This document shows positions 40,901-53,480 of a stretch of 64,000 bases of DNA, in pieces. The position numbers and the translations under genes are program-made. The notes under the pieces were generated by a model, which was not told the DNA's origin, did not search any database, and worked only from the letters and a program-made list of their open reading frames with translations. Origin of the DNA: Bathymodiolus brooksi (Eukaryota > Mollusca > Bivalvia > Mytilida > Modiolidae); NCBI GenBank assembly GCA_963680875.1, contig OY804577.1:148694196-148758195 (forward strand). The letters are read 5' to 3'. Each line of letters opens with the position of its first letter. Within the stretch, counting starts at the first letter, position 1.

Positions 40901-43900
40901 GTGATAACATTCCGTGTGATATTTATTGTATGTTTCCTGGTGTCTAAATGGTACTCTCAGTGTTAACATTCCGTGTGATATTTATTGTATGTTTCCTGCT
41001 GTCTAAGTGGTACTCTCAGTGTTAACATTCCGTGTGATATTTATTGTACGTTTCCTGGTGTCTAAGTGGTACTCTCAGTGTTAACATTCCGTTTGATATT
41101 TATTGTATGTTTACTGGTGTCTAAGTGGTACTCTCAGTGTTAACATTCCGTGTGATATTTATTGTATGTTTACTGGTGTCTAAGTGGTACTCTCAGTGCT
41201 AACATTCCGTGTGATATTTATTGTACGTTTCCTGGTGTCTAAGTGGTACTCTCAGTGTTAACATTCCGTGTGATATTTATTGTATGTTTCCTGGTGTCTA
41301 AGTGGTACTATCAGTGTTAACATTCCGTGTGATATTTATTGTACGTTTCCTGGTGTCTAAGTGGTACTCTCCGTGTTACCATTCCGTGTGATATTTATTG
41401 TATGTTTCCTGGTGTCTAAATGGTACTCTCAGTGTTAACATTCCGTGTGATATTTATTGTATGTTTACTGGTGTCTAAGTGGTACTCTCAGTGTTAACAT
41501 TCCGTGTGATATTTATTGTATGTTTCGTGGTGTCTAAGTGGTACTCTCAGTGTTAACATTCCGTGTGATATTTATTATATGTTTCCTGGTTTCTAAATGG
41601 TACTCTCAGTGTTAACATTCCGTGTGATATTTATTGTATGTTTCCTGGTGTCGAAGTGGTACTCTTAGTGTTAACATTCCGTGTGATATTTATTGTATGT
41701 TTCCTGGTGTCTATGTGGTACTCTCAGTGTTAACATTCCGTGTGATATTTATTGTATGTTTCCTGGTGTCTAAGTGGTACTCTCAGTGTTAACATTCCGT
41801 GTGATATTTATTGTATGTTTCCTGGTGTCTACGTGGTACTCTCAGTGTTAACATTCGTGTGATATTTATTGTATGTTTCCTGGTGTCTAAGTGGTACTCT
41901 CAGTGTTAACATTCCGTGTGATATTTATTGTATGTTTCATGGTGTCTAAGTGGTACTCTCAGTGTTAACATTCCGTGTGATATTTATTGTATGTTTACTG
42001 GTGTCTAAGTGGTACTCTCAGTGTTAACATTCCGTGTGATATTTATTGTATGTTTCCTGGTGTCTAAGTGGTACTCTCCGTGTTAACATTCCGTGTGATA
42101 TTTATTGTATGTTTCCTGATGTCTAAGTGGTACTCTCCGTGTTACCATTCCGTGTGATATTTATTGTATGTTTCCTGGTGTCTAAATGGTACTCTCAGTG
42201 TTAACATTCCGTGTGATATTTATTGTATGTTTACTGGTGTGTAAGTGGTACTCTCAGTGTTAACATTCCGTGTGATATTTATTGTACTTTTCCTGGTGTC
42301 TAAGTGGTACTCTCAGTGTTAGCATTCCGTGTGATATTTATTGTAAGCTTACTGGTGTCTAAGTGGTACTCTCAGTGTTAGCATTCCGTGTGATATTTAT
42401 TGTATGCTTACTGGTGTCTAAGTGGTACTCTCAGTGTTAACATTCCGTGTGATATTTATTGTACGTTTCCTGGTGTCTAAGTGGTACTCTCAGTGTTAGC
42501 ATTCCGTGTGATATTTATTGTATGTTTACTGGTGTCTAAATGGTACTCTCAGTGTTAACATTCCGTGTGATATTTATTGTATGTTTCCTGGTGTCGAAGT
42601 GGTACTCTCAGTGTTAACATTCCGTGTGATATTTATTGTATGTTTCCTGGTGTCTATGTGGTACTCTCAGTGTTAACATTCCGTGTGATATTTATTGTAT
42701 GTTTCCTGGTGTCTAAGTGGTACTCTCAGTGTTAACATTCCGTGTGATATTTATTGTATGTTTCCTGGTGTCTACGTGGTACTCTCAGTGTTAACATTCG
42801 TGTGATATTTATTGTACGTTTCCTGGTGTCTAAGTGGTACTCTCAGTGTTAACATTCCGTGTGATATTTATTGTATGTTTCATGGTGTCTAAGTGGTACT
42901 CTCAGTGTTAACATTCCGTGTGATATTTATTGCATGTTTACTGGTGTCTAAGTGGTACTCTCAGTGTTAACATTCTGTGTGATATTTATTGTATGTTTAC
43001 TGGTGTCTAAGTGGTACTCTCAGTGTTAACATTCCGTGTGATATTTATTGTATGTTTCCTGGTGTATAAGTGGTACTCTCAGTGTTAACATTCCGTGTGA
43101 TATTTATTGTATGTTTACTGGTGTCTAAGTGGTACTATCAGTGTTAACATTCCGTGTGATATATATTGTATGTTTCCTGGTGTCTAAATGGTACTCTCAG
43201 TGTTAACATTCCGTGTGATATTTATTGTATGTTTACTGGTGTCTAAGTGGTACTCTCAGTGTTAACATTCCGTGTGATATTTATTGTATGTTTCCTGGTG
43301 TCTAAGTGGTACTCTCAGTGTTAACATTCCGTGTGATATTTATTATATGTTTCCTGGTGTCTAAATGGTACTCTCAGTGTTAACATTCCGTGTGATATTT
43401 ATTGTATGTTTCCTGGTGTCGAAGTGGTACTCTCAGTGTTAACATTCCGTGTGATATTTATTGTATGTTTCCTGGTGTCTATGTGGTACTCTCAGTGTTA
43501 ACATTCCGTGTGATATTTATTGTATGTTTCCTGGTGTCTAAGTGGTACTCTCAGTGTTAACATTCCGTGTGATATTTATTGTATGTTTCCTGGTGTCTAC
43601 GTGGTACTCTCAGTGTTAACATTCGTGTGATATTTATTGTATGTTTCCTGGTGTCGAAGTGGTACTCTCAGTGTTAACATTCCGTGTGATATTTATTGTA
43701 TGTTTCCTGGTGTCGAAGTGGTACTCTCAGTGATAACATTCCGTGTGATATTTATTGTATGTTTCCTGGTGTCTAAATGGTACTCTCAGTGTTAACATTC
43801 CGTGTGATATTTATTGTATGTTTCCTGCTGTCTAAGTGGTACTCTCAGTGTTAACATTCCGTGTGATATTTATTGCATGTTTACTGGTGTCTAAGTGGTA

Positions 43901-46543
43901 CTCTCCGTGTTAACATTCCGTGTGATATATATTGTATGTTTACTGGTGTCTAAGTGGTACTCTCAGTGTTAACATTCCGTGTGATATTTATTGTATGTTT
44001 CCTGGTGTCTAAATGGTACTCTCATTGTTAACATTCCGAGTGATATTTATTGTATGTTTACTGGTGTCTAAGTGGTACTCTCAGTGTTAACATTCCGTGT
44101 GATATTTATTGTACGTTTCCTGGTGTCTAAGTGGTACTCTCAGTGTTAACATTCCGTGTGATATTTATTGTATGTTTACTGGTGTCTAAGTGGTACTCTC
44201 AGTGTTAACATTCCGTGTGATATTTATTGTATGTTTCCTGGTGTCTAAGTGGTACTCTCAGTGTTAATATTCCGTGTGATATTTATTGTATGTTTACTGG
44301 TGTCTAAGTGGTACTCTCAGTGCTAACATTCCGTGTGATATTTATTGTACGTTTCCTGGTGTCTAAGTGGTACTCTCAGTGTTAACATTCCGTGTGATAT
44401 TTATTGTATGTTTACTGGTGTCTAAGTGGTACTCTCAGTGTTAACATTCCGTGTGATATTTATTGTATGTTTCCTGGTGTCTAAGTGGTACTCTCAGTGT
44501 TAACATTCCGTGTGATATTTATTGTATGTTTCCTGGTGTATAAGTGGTACTCTCAGTGTTAACATTCCGTGTGATATTTATTGTATGTTTACTGGTGTCT
44601 AAGTAGTACTATCAGTGTTAACATTCCGTGTGATATATATTGTATGTTTCCTGGTGTCTAAATGGTACTCTCAGTGTTAACATTCCGTGTGATATTTATT
44701 GTATGTTTACTGGTGTCTAAGTGGTACTCTCAGTGTTAACATTCCGTGTGATATTTATTGTATGTTTCCTGGTGTCTAAGTGGTACTCTCAGTGTTAACA
44801 TTCCGTGTGATATTTATTATATGTTTCCTGGTGTCTAAATGGTACTCTCAGTGTTAACATTCCGTGTGATATTTATTGTATGTTTCCTGGTGTCGAAGTG
44901 GTACTCTCAGTGTTAACATTCCGTGTGATATTTATTGTATGTTTCCTGGTGTCTATGTGGTACTCTCAGTGTTAACATTCCGTGTGATATTTATTGTATG
45001 TTTCCTGGTGTCTAAGTGGTACTCTCAGTGTTAACATTCCGTGTGATATTTATTGTATGTTTCCTGGTGTCTACGTGGTACTCTCAGTGTTAACATTCGT
45101 GTGATATTTATTGTATGTTTCCTGGTGTCTAAGTGGTACTCTCAGTGTTAACATTCCGTGTGATATTTATTGTATGTTTCCTGGTGTCGAAGTGGTACTC
45201 TCAGTGATAACATTCCGTGTGATATTTATTGTATGTTTCCTGGTGTCTAAATGGTACTCTCAGTGTTAACATTCCGTGTGATATTTATTGTATGTTTCCT
45301 GCTGTCTAAGTGGTACTCTCAGTGTTAACATTCCGTGTGATATTTATTGCATGTTTACTGGTGTCTAAGTGGTACTCTCCGTGTTAACATTCCGTGTGAT
45401 ATATATTGTATGTTTACTGGTGTCTAAGTGGTACTCTCAGTGTTAACATTCCGTGTGATATTTATTGTATGTTTCCTGGTGTCTAAATGGTACTCTCATT
45501 GTTAACATTCCGAGTGATATTTATTGTATGTTTACTGGTGTCTATGTGGTACTCTCAGTGTTAACATTCCGTGTGATATTTATTGTACGTTTCCTGGTGT
45601 CTAAGTGGTACTCTCAGTGTTAACATTCCGTTTGATATTTATTGTATGTTTACTGGTGTCTAAGTGGTACTCTCAGTGCTAACATTCCGTGTGATATTTA
45701 TTGTACGTTTCCTGGTGTCTAAGTTGTACTCTCAGTGTTAACATTCCGTGTGATATTTATTGTATGTTTACTGGTGTCTAAGTGGTACTCTCAGTGTTAA
45801 CATTCCGTGTGATATTTATTGTATGTTTCCTGGTGTCTAAGTGGTACTATCAGTGTTAACATTCCGTGTGATATTTATTGTATGTTTCCTGGTGTCTAAG
45901 TGGTACTCTCCGTGTTACCATTCCGTGTGATATTTATTGTATGTTTCCTGGTGTCTAAGTGGTACTCTCAGTGTTAACATTCCGTGTGATATTTATTGTA
46001 TGTTTACTGGTGTCTAAGTGGTACTCTCAGTGTTAACATTCCGTGTGATATTTATTGTATGTTTCCTGGTGTCTAAGTGGTACTCTCAGTGTTAACATTC
46101 CGTGTGATATTTATTATATGTTTCCTGGTGTCTAAATGGTACTCTCAGTGTTAACATTCCGTGTGATATTTATTGTATGTTTCCTGGTGTCGAAGTGGTA
46201 CTCTCAGTGTTAACATTCCGTGTGATATTTATTGTATGTTTCCTGGTGTCTATGTGGTACTCTCAGTGTTAACATTCCGTGTGATATTTATTGTATGTTT
46301 CCTGGTGTCTAAGTGGTACTCTCAGTGTTAACATTCCGTGTGATATTTATTGTATGTTTCCTGGTGTCTACGTGGTACTCTCAGTGTTAACATTCGTGTG
46401 ATATTTATTGTACGTTTCCTGGTGTCTAAGTGGTACTCTCAGTGTTAACATTCCGTGTGATATTTATTGTATGTTTCATGGTGTCTAAGTGGTACTCTCA
46501 GTGTTAACATTCCGTGTGATATTTATTGCATGTTTACTGGTGT
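34790..46543 (+). repeat. About 3.5-kb block in two copies, offset 8,253 bp (140 monomers)
   Basis: The order at about 34790-38290 matches about 43043-46543. Pairs exactly 8,253 bp apart are 'ggtgtataag' at 34808/43061 and 36282/44535, 'ccgagtg' at 35786/44039 and 37260/45513, 'gcatg' at 35622/43875 and 37096/45349, and the later 'gcatg' at 38275/46528. The offset is 140 monomers less seven deletions. The copies differ at isolated sites, such as 'aagtagtact' near 44604. Collinearity breaks after about 38290/46543, where the downstream copy enters a segment with a different variant set. Confidence 0.85.
42345..42350. other. Rare variant site aagctt (HindIII) within a monomer
   Basis: The double variant t35 to a and t37 to c turns 'gtatgttta' into 'gtaagctta', creating a HindIII site. 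The only other one I find is at 61038-61043, exactly 18,693 bp away (317 monomers less ten deletions), inside a matching haplotype. It is a useful single-copy-like tag in an otherwise uniform array. Confidence 0.85.
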
Positions 46544-48235
46544 CTAAGTGGTACTCTCAGTGTTAACATTCCGTGTGATATTTATTGTATGTTTACTGGT
46601 GTCTAAGTGGTACACTCAGTGTTTACATTCCGTGTGATATTTATTGTATGTTTACTGGTGTCTAAGTGGTAATCTCAGTGTTAACATTCCGTGTGATGTT
46701 TATTGTACGTTTCCTGGTGTCTAAGTGGTACTCTCAGTGTTAACATTCCGTGTGATATTTATTGTATGTTTCCTGGTGTCTAAGTGGTATTCTCAGTGTT
46801 AACATTCCGTGTGATGTTTATTGTATGATTACTGGTGTCTAAGTGGTACTCTCAGTGTTAACATTCCGTGTGATATTTATTGTATGTTTCCTGGTGTCTA
46901 AGTGGTACTCTCAGTGTTAACATTCCGTGTGATATTTATTGTATGTTTCCTGGTGTCTAAGTGGTACTCTCAGTGTTAACATTCCGTGTGATATTTATTA
47001 TATGTTTCCTGGTGTCTAAATGGTACTCTCAGTGTTAACATTCCGTGTGATATTTATTGTATGTTTCCTGGTGTCGAAGTGGTACTCTCAGTGTTAACAT
47101 TCCGTGTGATATTTATTGTATGTTTCCTGGTGTCTATGTGGTACTCTCAGTGTTAACATTCCGTGTGATATTTATTGTATGTTTCCTGGTGTCTAAGTGG
47201 TACTCTCAGTGTTAACATTCCGTGTGATATTTATTGTATGTTTCCTGGTGTCTACGTGGTACTCTCAGTGTTAACATTCGTGTGATATTTATTGTACGTT
47301 TCCTGGTGTCTAAGTGGTACTCTCAGTGTTAACATTCCGTGTGATATTTATTGCATGTTTACTGGTGTCTAAGTGGTACTCTCAGTGTTAACATTCCGTG
47401 TGATATTTATTGTATGTTTACTGGTGTCTAAGTGGTACACTCAGTGTTTACATTCCGTGTGATATTTATTGTATGTTTACTGGTGTCTAAGTGGTAATCT
47501 CAGTGTTAACATTCCGTGTGATATTTATTGTACGTTTCCTGGTGTCGAAGTGGTACTCTCAGTGTTAACATTCCGTGTGATATTTATTGTATGTTTCCTG
47601 GTGTCTAAGTGGTATTCTCAGTGTTAACATTCCGTGTGATGTTTATTGTATGTTTACTGGTGTCTAAGTGGTACTCTCAGTGTTAACATTCCGTGTGATA
47701 TTTATTGTATGTTTCCTGGTGTCTAAGTGGTACTCTCAGTGTTAACATTCCGTGTGATATTTATTGTATGTTTCCTGGTGTCTAAGTGGTACTCTCAGTG
47801 TTAACATTCCGTATGATATTTATTGTATGTTTCCTGGTTTCTAAGTGGTACTCTCAGTGATAACATTCCGTTTGATATTTATTGTATGTTTCCTGGTGTC
47901 TAAATGGTACTCTCAGTGTTAACATTCCGTGTGATATTTATTGTATGTTTCCTGCTGTCTAAGTGGTACTCTCAGTGTTAACATTCCGTGTGATATATAT
48001 TGTATGTTTACTGGTGTCTAAGTGGTACTCTCAGTGTTAACATTCCGTGTGATATTTATTGTATGTTTCCTGGTGTCTAAATGGTACTCTCATTGTTAAC
48101 ATTCCGTGTGATATTTATTGTATGTTTACTGGTGTCTAAGTGGTACTCTCAGTGTTAACATTCCGTGTGATATTTATTGTACGTTTCCTGGGGTCTAAGT
48201 GGTACTCTCAGTGTTAACATTCCGTGTGATATTTA
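46543..48235 (+). repeat. Distinct variant segment with 'tacactcag', 'gtaatctcag' and 'gatgttta' monomers
   Basis: The segment has an unusual ordered set. 'tacactcagtgtttac' units at 46611 and 47436 are followed by 'gtggtaatctcag', 'gtggtattctcag' and 'gatgttta' units, then 'cctggtttctaag' and 'gataacattccgttt'. It is partly duplicated inside itself at 825 bp (14 monomers less one). The same ordered set recurs from 51327 (offset 3,891 bp from 47436) and from 52919 (1,592 bp further). In the corresponding place of the first large copy, about 38290-38980, there is only about 0.7 kb without these forms. It is therefore an insertion or replacement in the duplicated block. Confidence 0.78.
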
Positions 48236-51200
48236 TTGTATGTTTCCTGGTGTCTAAGTGGTACTCTCAGTGTTAACATTCCGTGTGATATTTATTGTAC
48301 GTTTCCTGGTGTCTAAGTGGTACTCTCAGTGTTAACATTCCGTGTGATATTTATTGTATGTTTACTGGTGTCTAAGTGGTACTCTCAGTGCTAACATTCC
48401 GTGTGATATTTATTGTACGTTTCCTGGTGTCTAAGTGGTACTCTCAGTGTTAACATTCCGTGTGATATTTATTGTATGTTTACTGGTGTCTAAGTGGTAC
48501 TCTCAGTGTTAACATTCCGTGTGATATTTATTGTATGTTTCCTGGTGTCTAAGTGGTACTCTCAGTGTTAACATTCCGTGTGATATTTATTGTATGTTTC
48601 CTGGTGTCTACGTGGTACTCTCAGTGTTAACATTCGTGTGATATTTATTGTATGTTTCCTGGTGTCTAAGTGGTACTCTCAGTGTTAACATTCCGTGTGA
48701 TATTTATTGTATGCTTCCTGGTGTCGAAGTGGTACTCTCAGTGATAACATTCCGTGTGATATTTATTGTATGTTTCCTGGTGTCTAAATGGTACTCTCAG
48801 TGTTAACATTCCGTGTGATATTTATTGTATGTTTCCTGCTGTCTAAGTGGTACTCTCCGTGTTAACATTCCGTGTGATATATATTGTATGTTTACTGGTG
48901 TCTAAGTGGTACTCTCAGTGTTAACATTCCGTGTGATATTTATTGTATGTTTCCTGGTGTCTAAATGTTACTCTCATTGTTAACATTCCGTGTGATATTT
49001 ATTGTATGTTTACTGGTGTCTAAGTGGTACTCTCAGTGTTAACATTCCGTGTGATATTTATTGTACGTTTCCTGGTGTCTAAGTGGTACTCTCAGTGTTA
49101 ACATTCCGTGTGATATTTATTGTATGTTTACTGGTGTCTAAGTGGTACTCTCAGTGTTAACATTCCGTGTGATATTTATTGTATGTTTCCTGGTGTCTAA
49201 GTGGTACTCTCAGTGTTAACATTCCGTGTGATATTTATTGTATGTTTACTGGTGTCTAAGTGGTACTCTCAGTGCTAACATTCCGTGTGATATTTATTGT
49301 ACGTTTCCTGGTGTCTAAGTGGTACTCTCAGTGTTTACATTCCGTGTGATATTTATTGTATGTTTACTGGTGTCTAAGTGGTACTCTCAGTGTTAACATT
49401 CCGTGTGATATTTATTGTATGTTTACTGGTGTCTAAGTGGTACTCTCAGTGTTAACATTCCGTGTGATATTTATTGTATGTTTCCTGGTGTCTAAGTGGT
49501 ACTCTCAGTGTTAACATTCCGTGTGATATTTATTGTATGTTTACTGGTGTCTAAGTGGTACTATCAGTGTTAACATTCCGTGTGATATTTATTGTATGTT
49601 TCCTGGTGTCTAAATGGTACTCTCAGTGTTAACATTCCGTGTGATATTTATTGTATGTTTACTGGTGTCTAAGTGGTACTCTCAGTGTTAACATTCCGTG
49701 TGATATTTATTGTATGTTTCCTGGTGTCTAAGTGGTACTCTCAGTGTTAACATTCCGTGTGATATTTATTATATGTTTCCTGGTGTCTAAATGGTACTCT
49801 CAGTGTTAACATTCCGTGTGATATTTATTGTATGTTTCCTGGTGTCGAAGTGGTACTCTCAGTGTTAACATTCCGTGTGATATTTATTGTATGTTTCCTG
49901 GTGTCTATGTGGTACTCTCAGTGTTAACATTCCGTGTGATATTTATTGTATGTTTCCTGGTGTCTAAGTGGTACTCTCAGTGTTAACATTCCGTGTGATA
50001 TTTATTGTATGTTTCCTGGTGTCTACGTGGTACTCTCAGTGTTAACATTCGTGTGATATTTATTGTATGTTTCCTGGTGTCTAAGTGGTACTCTCAGTGT
50101 TAACATTCCGTGTGATATTTATTGTATGTTTCCTGGTGTCGAAGTGGTACTCTCAGTGATAACATTCCTTGTGATATTTATTGTATGTTTCCTGGTGTCT
50201 AAATGGTACTCTCAGTGTTAACATTCCGTGTGATATTTATTGTATGTTTCCTGCTGTCTAAGTGGTACTCTCAGTGTTAACATTCCGTGTGATATTTATT
50301 GTACGTTTCCTGGTGTCTAAGTGGTACTCTCAGTGTTAACATTCCGTTTGATATTTATTGTATGTTTACTGGTGTCTAAGTGGTACTCTCAGTGTTAACA
50401 TTCCGTGTGATATTTATTGTATGTTTACTGGTGTCTAAGTGGTACTCTCAGTGCTAACATTCCGTGTGATATTTATTGTACGTTTCCTGGTGTCTAAGTG
50501 GTACTCTCAGTGTTAACATTCCGTGTGATATTTATTGTATGTTTCCTGGTGTCTAAGTGGTACTATCAGTGTTAACATTCCGTGTGATATTTATTGTACG
50601 TTTCCTGGTGTCTAAGTGGTACTCTCCGTGTTACCATTCCGTGTGATATTTATTGTATGTTTCCTGGTGTCTAAATGGTACTCTCAGTGTTAACATTCCG
50701 TGTGATATTTATTGTATGTTTACTGGTGTCTAAGTGGTACTCTCAGTGTTAACATTCCGTGTGATATTTATTGTATGTTTCGTGGTGTCTAAGTGGTACT
50801 CTCAGTGTTAACATTCCGTGTGATATTTATTATATGTTTCCTGGTTTCTAAATGGTACTCTCAGTGTTAACATTCCGTGTGATATTTATTGTATGTTTCC
50901 TGGTGTCGAAGTGGTACTCTTAGTGTTAACATTCCGTGTGATATTTATTGTATGTTTCCTGGTGTCTATGTGGTACTCTCAGTGTTAACATTCCGTGTGA
51001 TATTTATTGTATGTTTCCTGGTGTCTAAGTGGTACTCTCAGTGTTAACATTCCGTGTGATATTTATTGTATGTTTCCTGGTGTCTACGTGGTACTCTCAG
51101 TGTTAACATTCGTGTGATATTTATTGTATGTTTCCTGGTGTCTAAGTGGTACTCTCAGTGTTAACATTCCGTGTGATATTTATTGTATGTTTCATGGTGT

Positions 51201-51326
51201 CTAAGTGGTACTCTCAGTGTTAACATTCCGTGTGATATTTATTGTATGTTTACTGGTGTCTAAGTGGTACTCTCAGTGTTAACATTCCGTGTGATATTTA
51301 TTGTATGTTTCCTGGTGTCTAAGTGG

Positions 51327-53480
51327 TACACTCAGTGTTTACATTCCGTGTGATATTTATTGTATGTTTACTGGTGTCTAAGTGGTAATCTCAGTGTTAA
51401 CATTCCGTGTGATATTTATTGTACGTTTCCTGGTGTCTAAGTGGTACTCTCAGTGTTAGCATTCCGTGTGATATTTATTGTATGTTTCCTGGTGTCTAAG
51501 TGGTATTCTCAGTGTTAACATTCCGTGTGATGTTTATTGTATGTTTACTGGTGTCTAAGTGGTACTCTCAGTGTTAACATTCCGTGTGATATTTATTGTA
51601 TGTTTCCTGGTGTCTAAGTGGTACTCTCAGTGTTAACATTCCGTGTGATATTTATTGTATGTTTCCTGGTGTCTAAGTGGTACTCTCAGTGTTAACATTC
51701 CGTGTGATATTTATTGTATGTTTCCTGGTTTCTAAGTGGTACTCTCAGTGATAACATTCCGTTTGATATTTATTGTATGTTTCCTGGTGTCTAAATGGTA
51801 CTCTCAGTGTTAACATTCCGTGTGATATTTATTGTATGTTTCCTGCTGTCTAAGTGGTACTCTCAGTGTTAACATTCCGTGTGATATATATTGTATGTTT
51901 ACTGGTGTCTAAGTGGTACTCTCAGTGTTAACATTCCGTGTGATATTTATTGTATGTTTCCTGGTGTCTAAATGGTACTCTCATTGTTAACATTCCGAGT
52001 GATATTTATTGTATGTTTACTGGTGTCTAAGTGGTACTCTCAGTGTTAACATTCCGTGTGATATTTATTGTACGTTTCCTGGTCTCTAAGTGGTACTCTC
52101 AGTGTTAACATTCCGTTTGATATTTATTGTATGTTTACTGGTGTCTAAGTGGTACTCTCAGTGTTAACATTCCGTGTGATATTTATTGTATGTTTCCTGG
52201 TGTCTAAGTGGTACTCTCAGTGTTAACATTTCGTGTGATATTTATTGTATGTTTACTGGTGTCTAAGTGGTACTCTCAGTGCTAACATTCCGTGTGATAT
52301 TTATTGTACGTTTCCTGGTGTCTAAGTGGTACTCTCAGTGTTAACATTCCGTGTGACATTTATTGTATGTTTACTGGTGTCTAAGTGGTACTCTCAGTGT
52401 TAACATTCCGTGTGATATATATTGTATGTTTCCTGGTGTCTAAGTGGTACTATCAGTGTTAACATTCCGTGTGATATTTATTGTATGTTTCCTGGTGTCT
52501 AAGTGGTACTCTCCGTGTTACCATTCCGTGTGATATTTATTGTATGTTTCCTGGTGTCTAAATGGTACTCTCAGTGTTAACATTCCGTGTGATATTTATT
52601 GTATGTTTACTGGTGTCTAAGTGGTACTCTCAGTGTTAACATTCCGTGTGATATTTATTGTATGTTTCCTGGCGTCTACGTGGTACTCTCAGTGTTAACA
52701 TTCGTGTGATATTTATTGTATGTTTCCTGGTGTCTAAGTGGTACTCTCAGTGTTAACATTCCGTGTGATATTTATTGTATGTTTCATGGTGTCTAAGTGG
52801 TACTCTCAGTGTTAACATTCCGTGTGATATTTATTGCATGTTTACTGGTGTCTAAGTGGTACTCTCAGTGTTAACATTCCGTGTGTTATTTATTGTATGT
52901 TTCCTGGTGTCTAAGTGGTACACTCAGTGTTTACATTCCGTGTGATATTTATTGTATGTTTACTGGTGTCTAAGTGGTAATCTCAGTGTTAACATTCCGT
53001 GTGATATTTATTGTACGTTTCCTGGTGTCTAAGTGGTACTCTCAGTGTTAACATTCCGTGTGATATTTATTGTATGTTTCCTGGTGTCTAAGTGGTATTC
53101 TCAGTGTTAACATTCCGTGTGATGTTTATTGTATGTTTACTGGTGTCTAAGTGGTACTCTCAGTGTTAACATTCCGTGTGATATTTATTGTATGTTTCCT
53201 GGTGTCTAAGTGGTACTCTCAGTGTTAACATTCCGTGTGATATTTATTGTATGTTTCCTGGTGTCTAAGTGGTACTCTCAGTGTTAACATTCCGTGTGAT
53301 ATTTATTGTATGTTTCCTGGTTTCTAAGTGGTACTCTCAGTGATAACATTCCGTTTGATATTTATTGTATGTTTCCTGGTGTCTAAATGGTACTCTCAGT
53401 GTTAACATTCCGTGTGATATTTATTGTATGTTTCCTGCTGTATAAGTGGTACTCTCAGTGTTAACATTCCGTGTGATATT
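51327..53480 (+). repeat. 27-monomer (1,592-bp) repeat of the 'tacactcag' segment
   Basis: 'tacactcag' at 51327 and 52919, 'cctggtttctaag' at 51727 and about 53319, and 'gataacattccgtttg' units stand in the same order, 1,592 bp apart (27 monomers less one base). Copy differences are few, for example gttagc near 51460 where the second copy has gttaac. Together with the copies near 46.6 and 47.4 kb this makes four occurrences of the segment start within 6.4 kb, so it is a locally amplified higher-order unit. Confidence 0.78.

Larger units (their letters stand above)
29963..45349 (+). repeat. Recurrent 25-monomer (1,474-bp) spacing of the 'gcatg-ctccg-atatat' cassette
   Basis: The three-monomer cassette begins with t33 to c ('gcatgtttac'), continues with 'ctccgtg' and ends with 'gatatatattg'. 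It occurs at 29963 and 31437, at 34148, 35622 and 37096, and at 43875 and 45349. Within each of these groups the spacing is exactly 1,474 bp, that is 25 monomers less one 58-bp unit. A 25-mer thus behaves as the main higher-order unit of the 30-45 kb zone. Between 6 and 21 kb the common spacing is instead about 2,062 bp (35 monomers). Confidence 0.78.
38980..51330 (+). repeat. About 3.1-kb block in two copies, offset 9,255 bp (157 monomers)
   Basis: After a break of about 0.7 kb in the first copy and 1.7 kb in the second, the order at about 38980-42075 matches about 48235-51330. Pairs 9,255 bp apart are 'aaatgttact' (39711/48966), 'tttcgtgg' (41526/50781) and 'tttcatgg' (41938/51193). Rare forms such as 'gtttacattcc', 'ggtttctaaatg' and 'actcttagtg' are also shared. 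This looks like the continuation of the 8,253-bp duplication, shifted by about 17 monomers because the intervening segment was replaced or expanded in one copy. Confidence 0.83.

Noticed and set aside
46543..48235. Transposon insertion explaining the 1-kb register shift
   Set aside because: The extra sequence is itself made of satellite monomers in phase. There is no foreign sequence, terminal repeat or target-site duplication.
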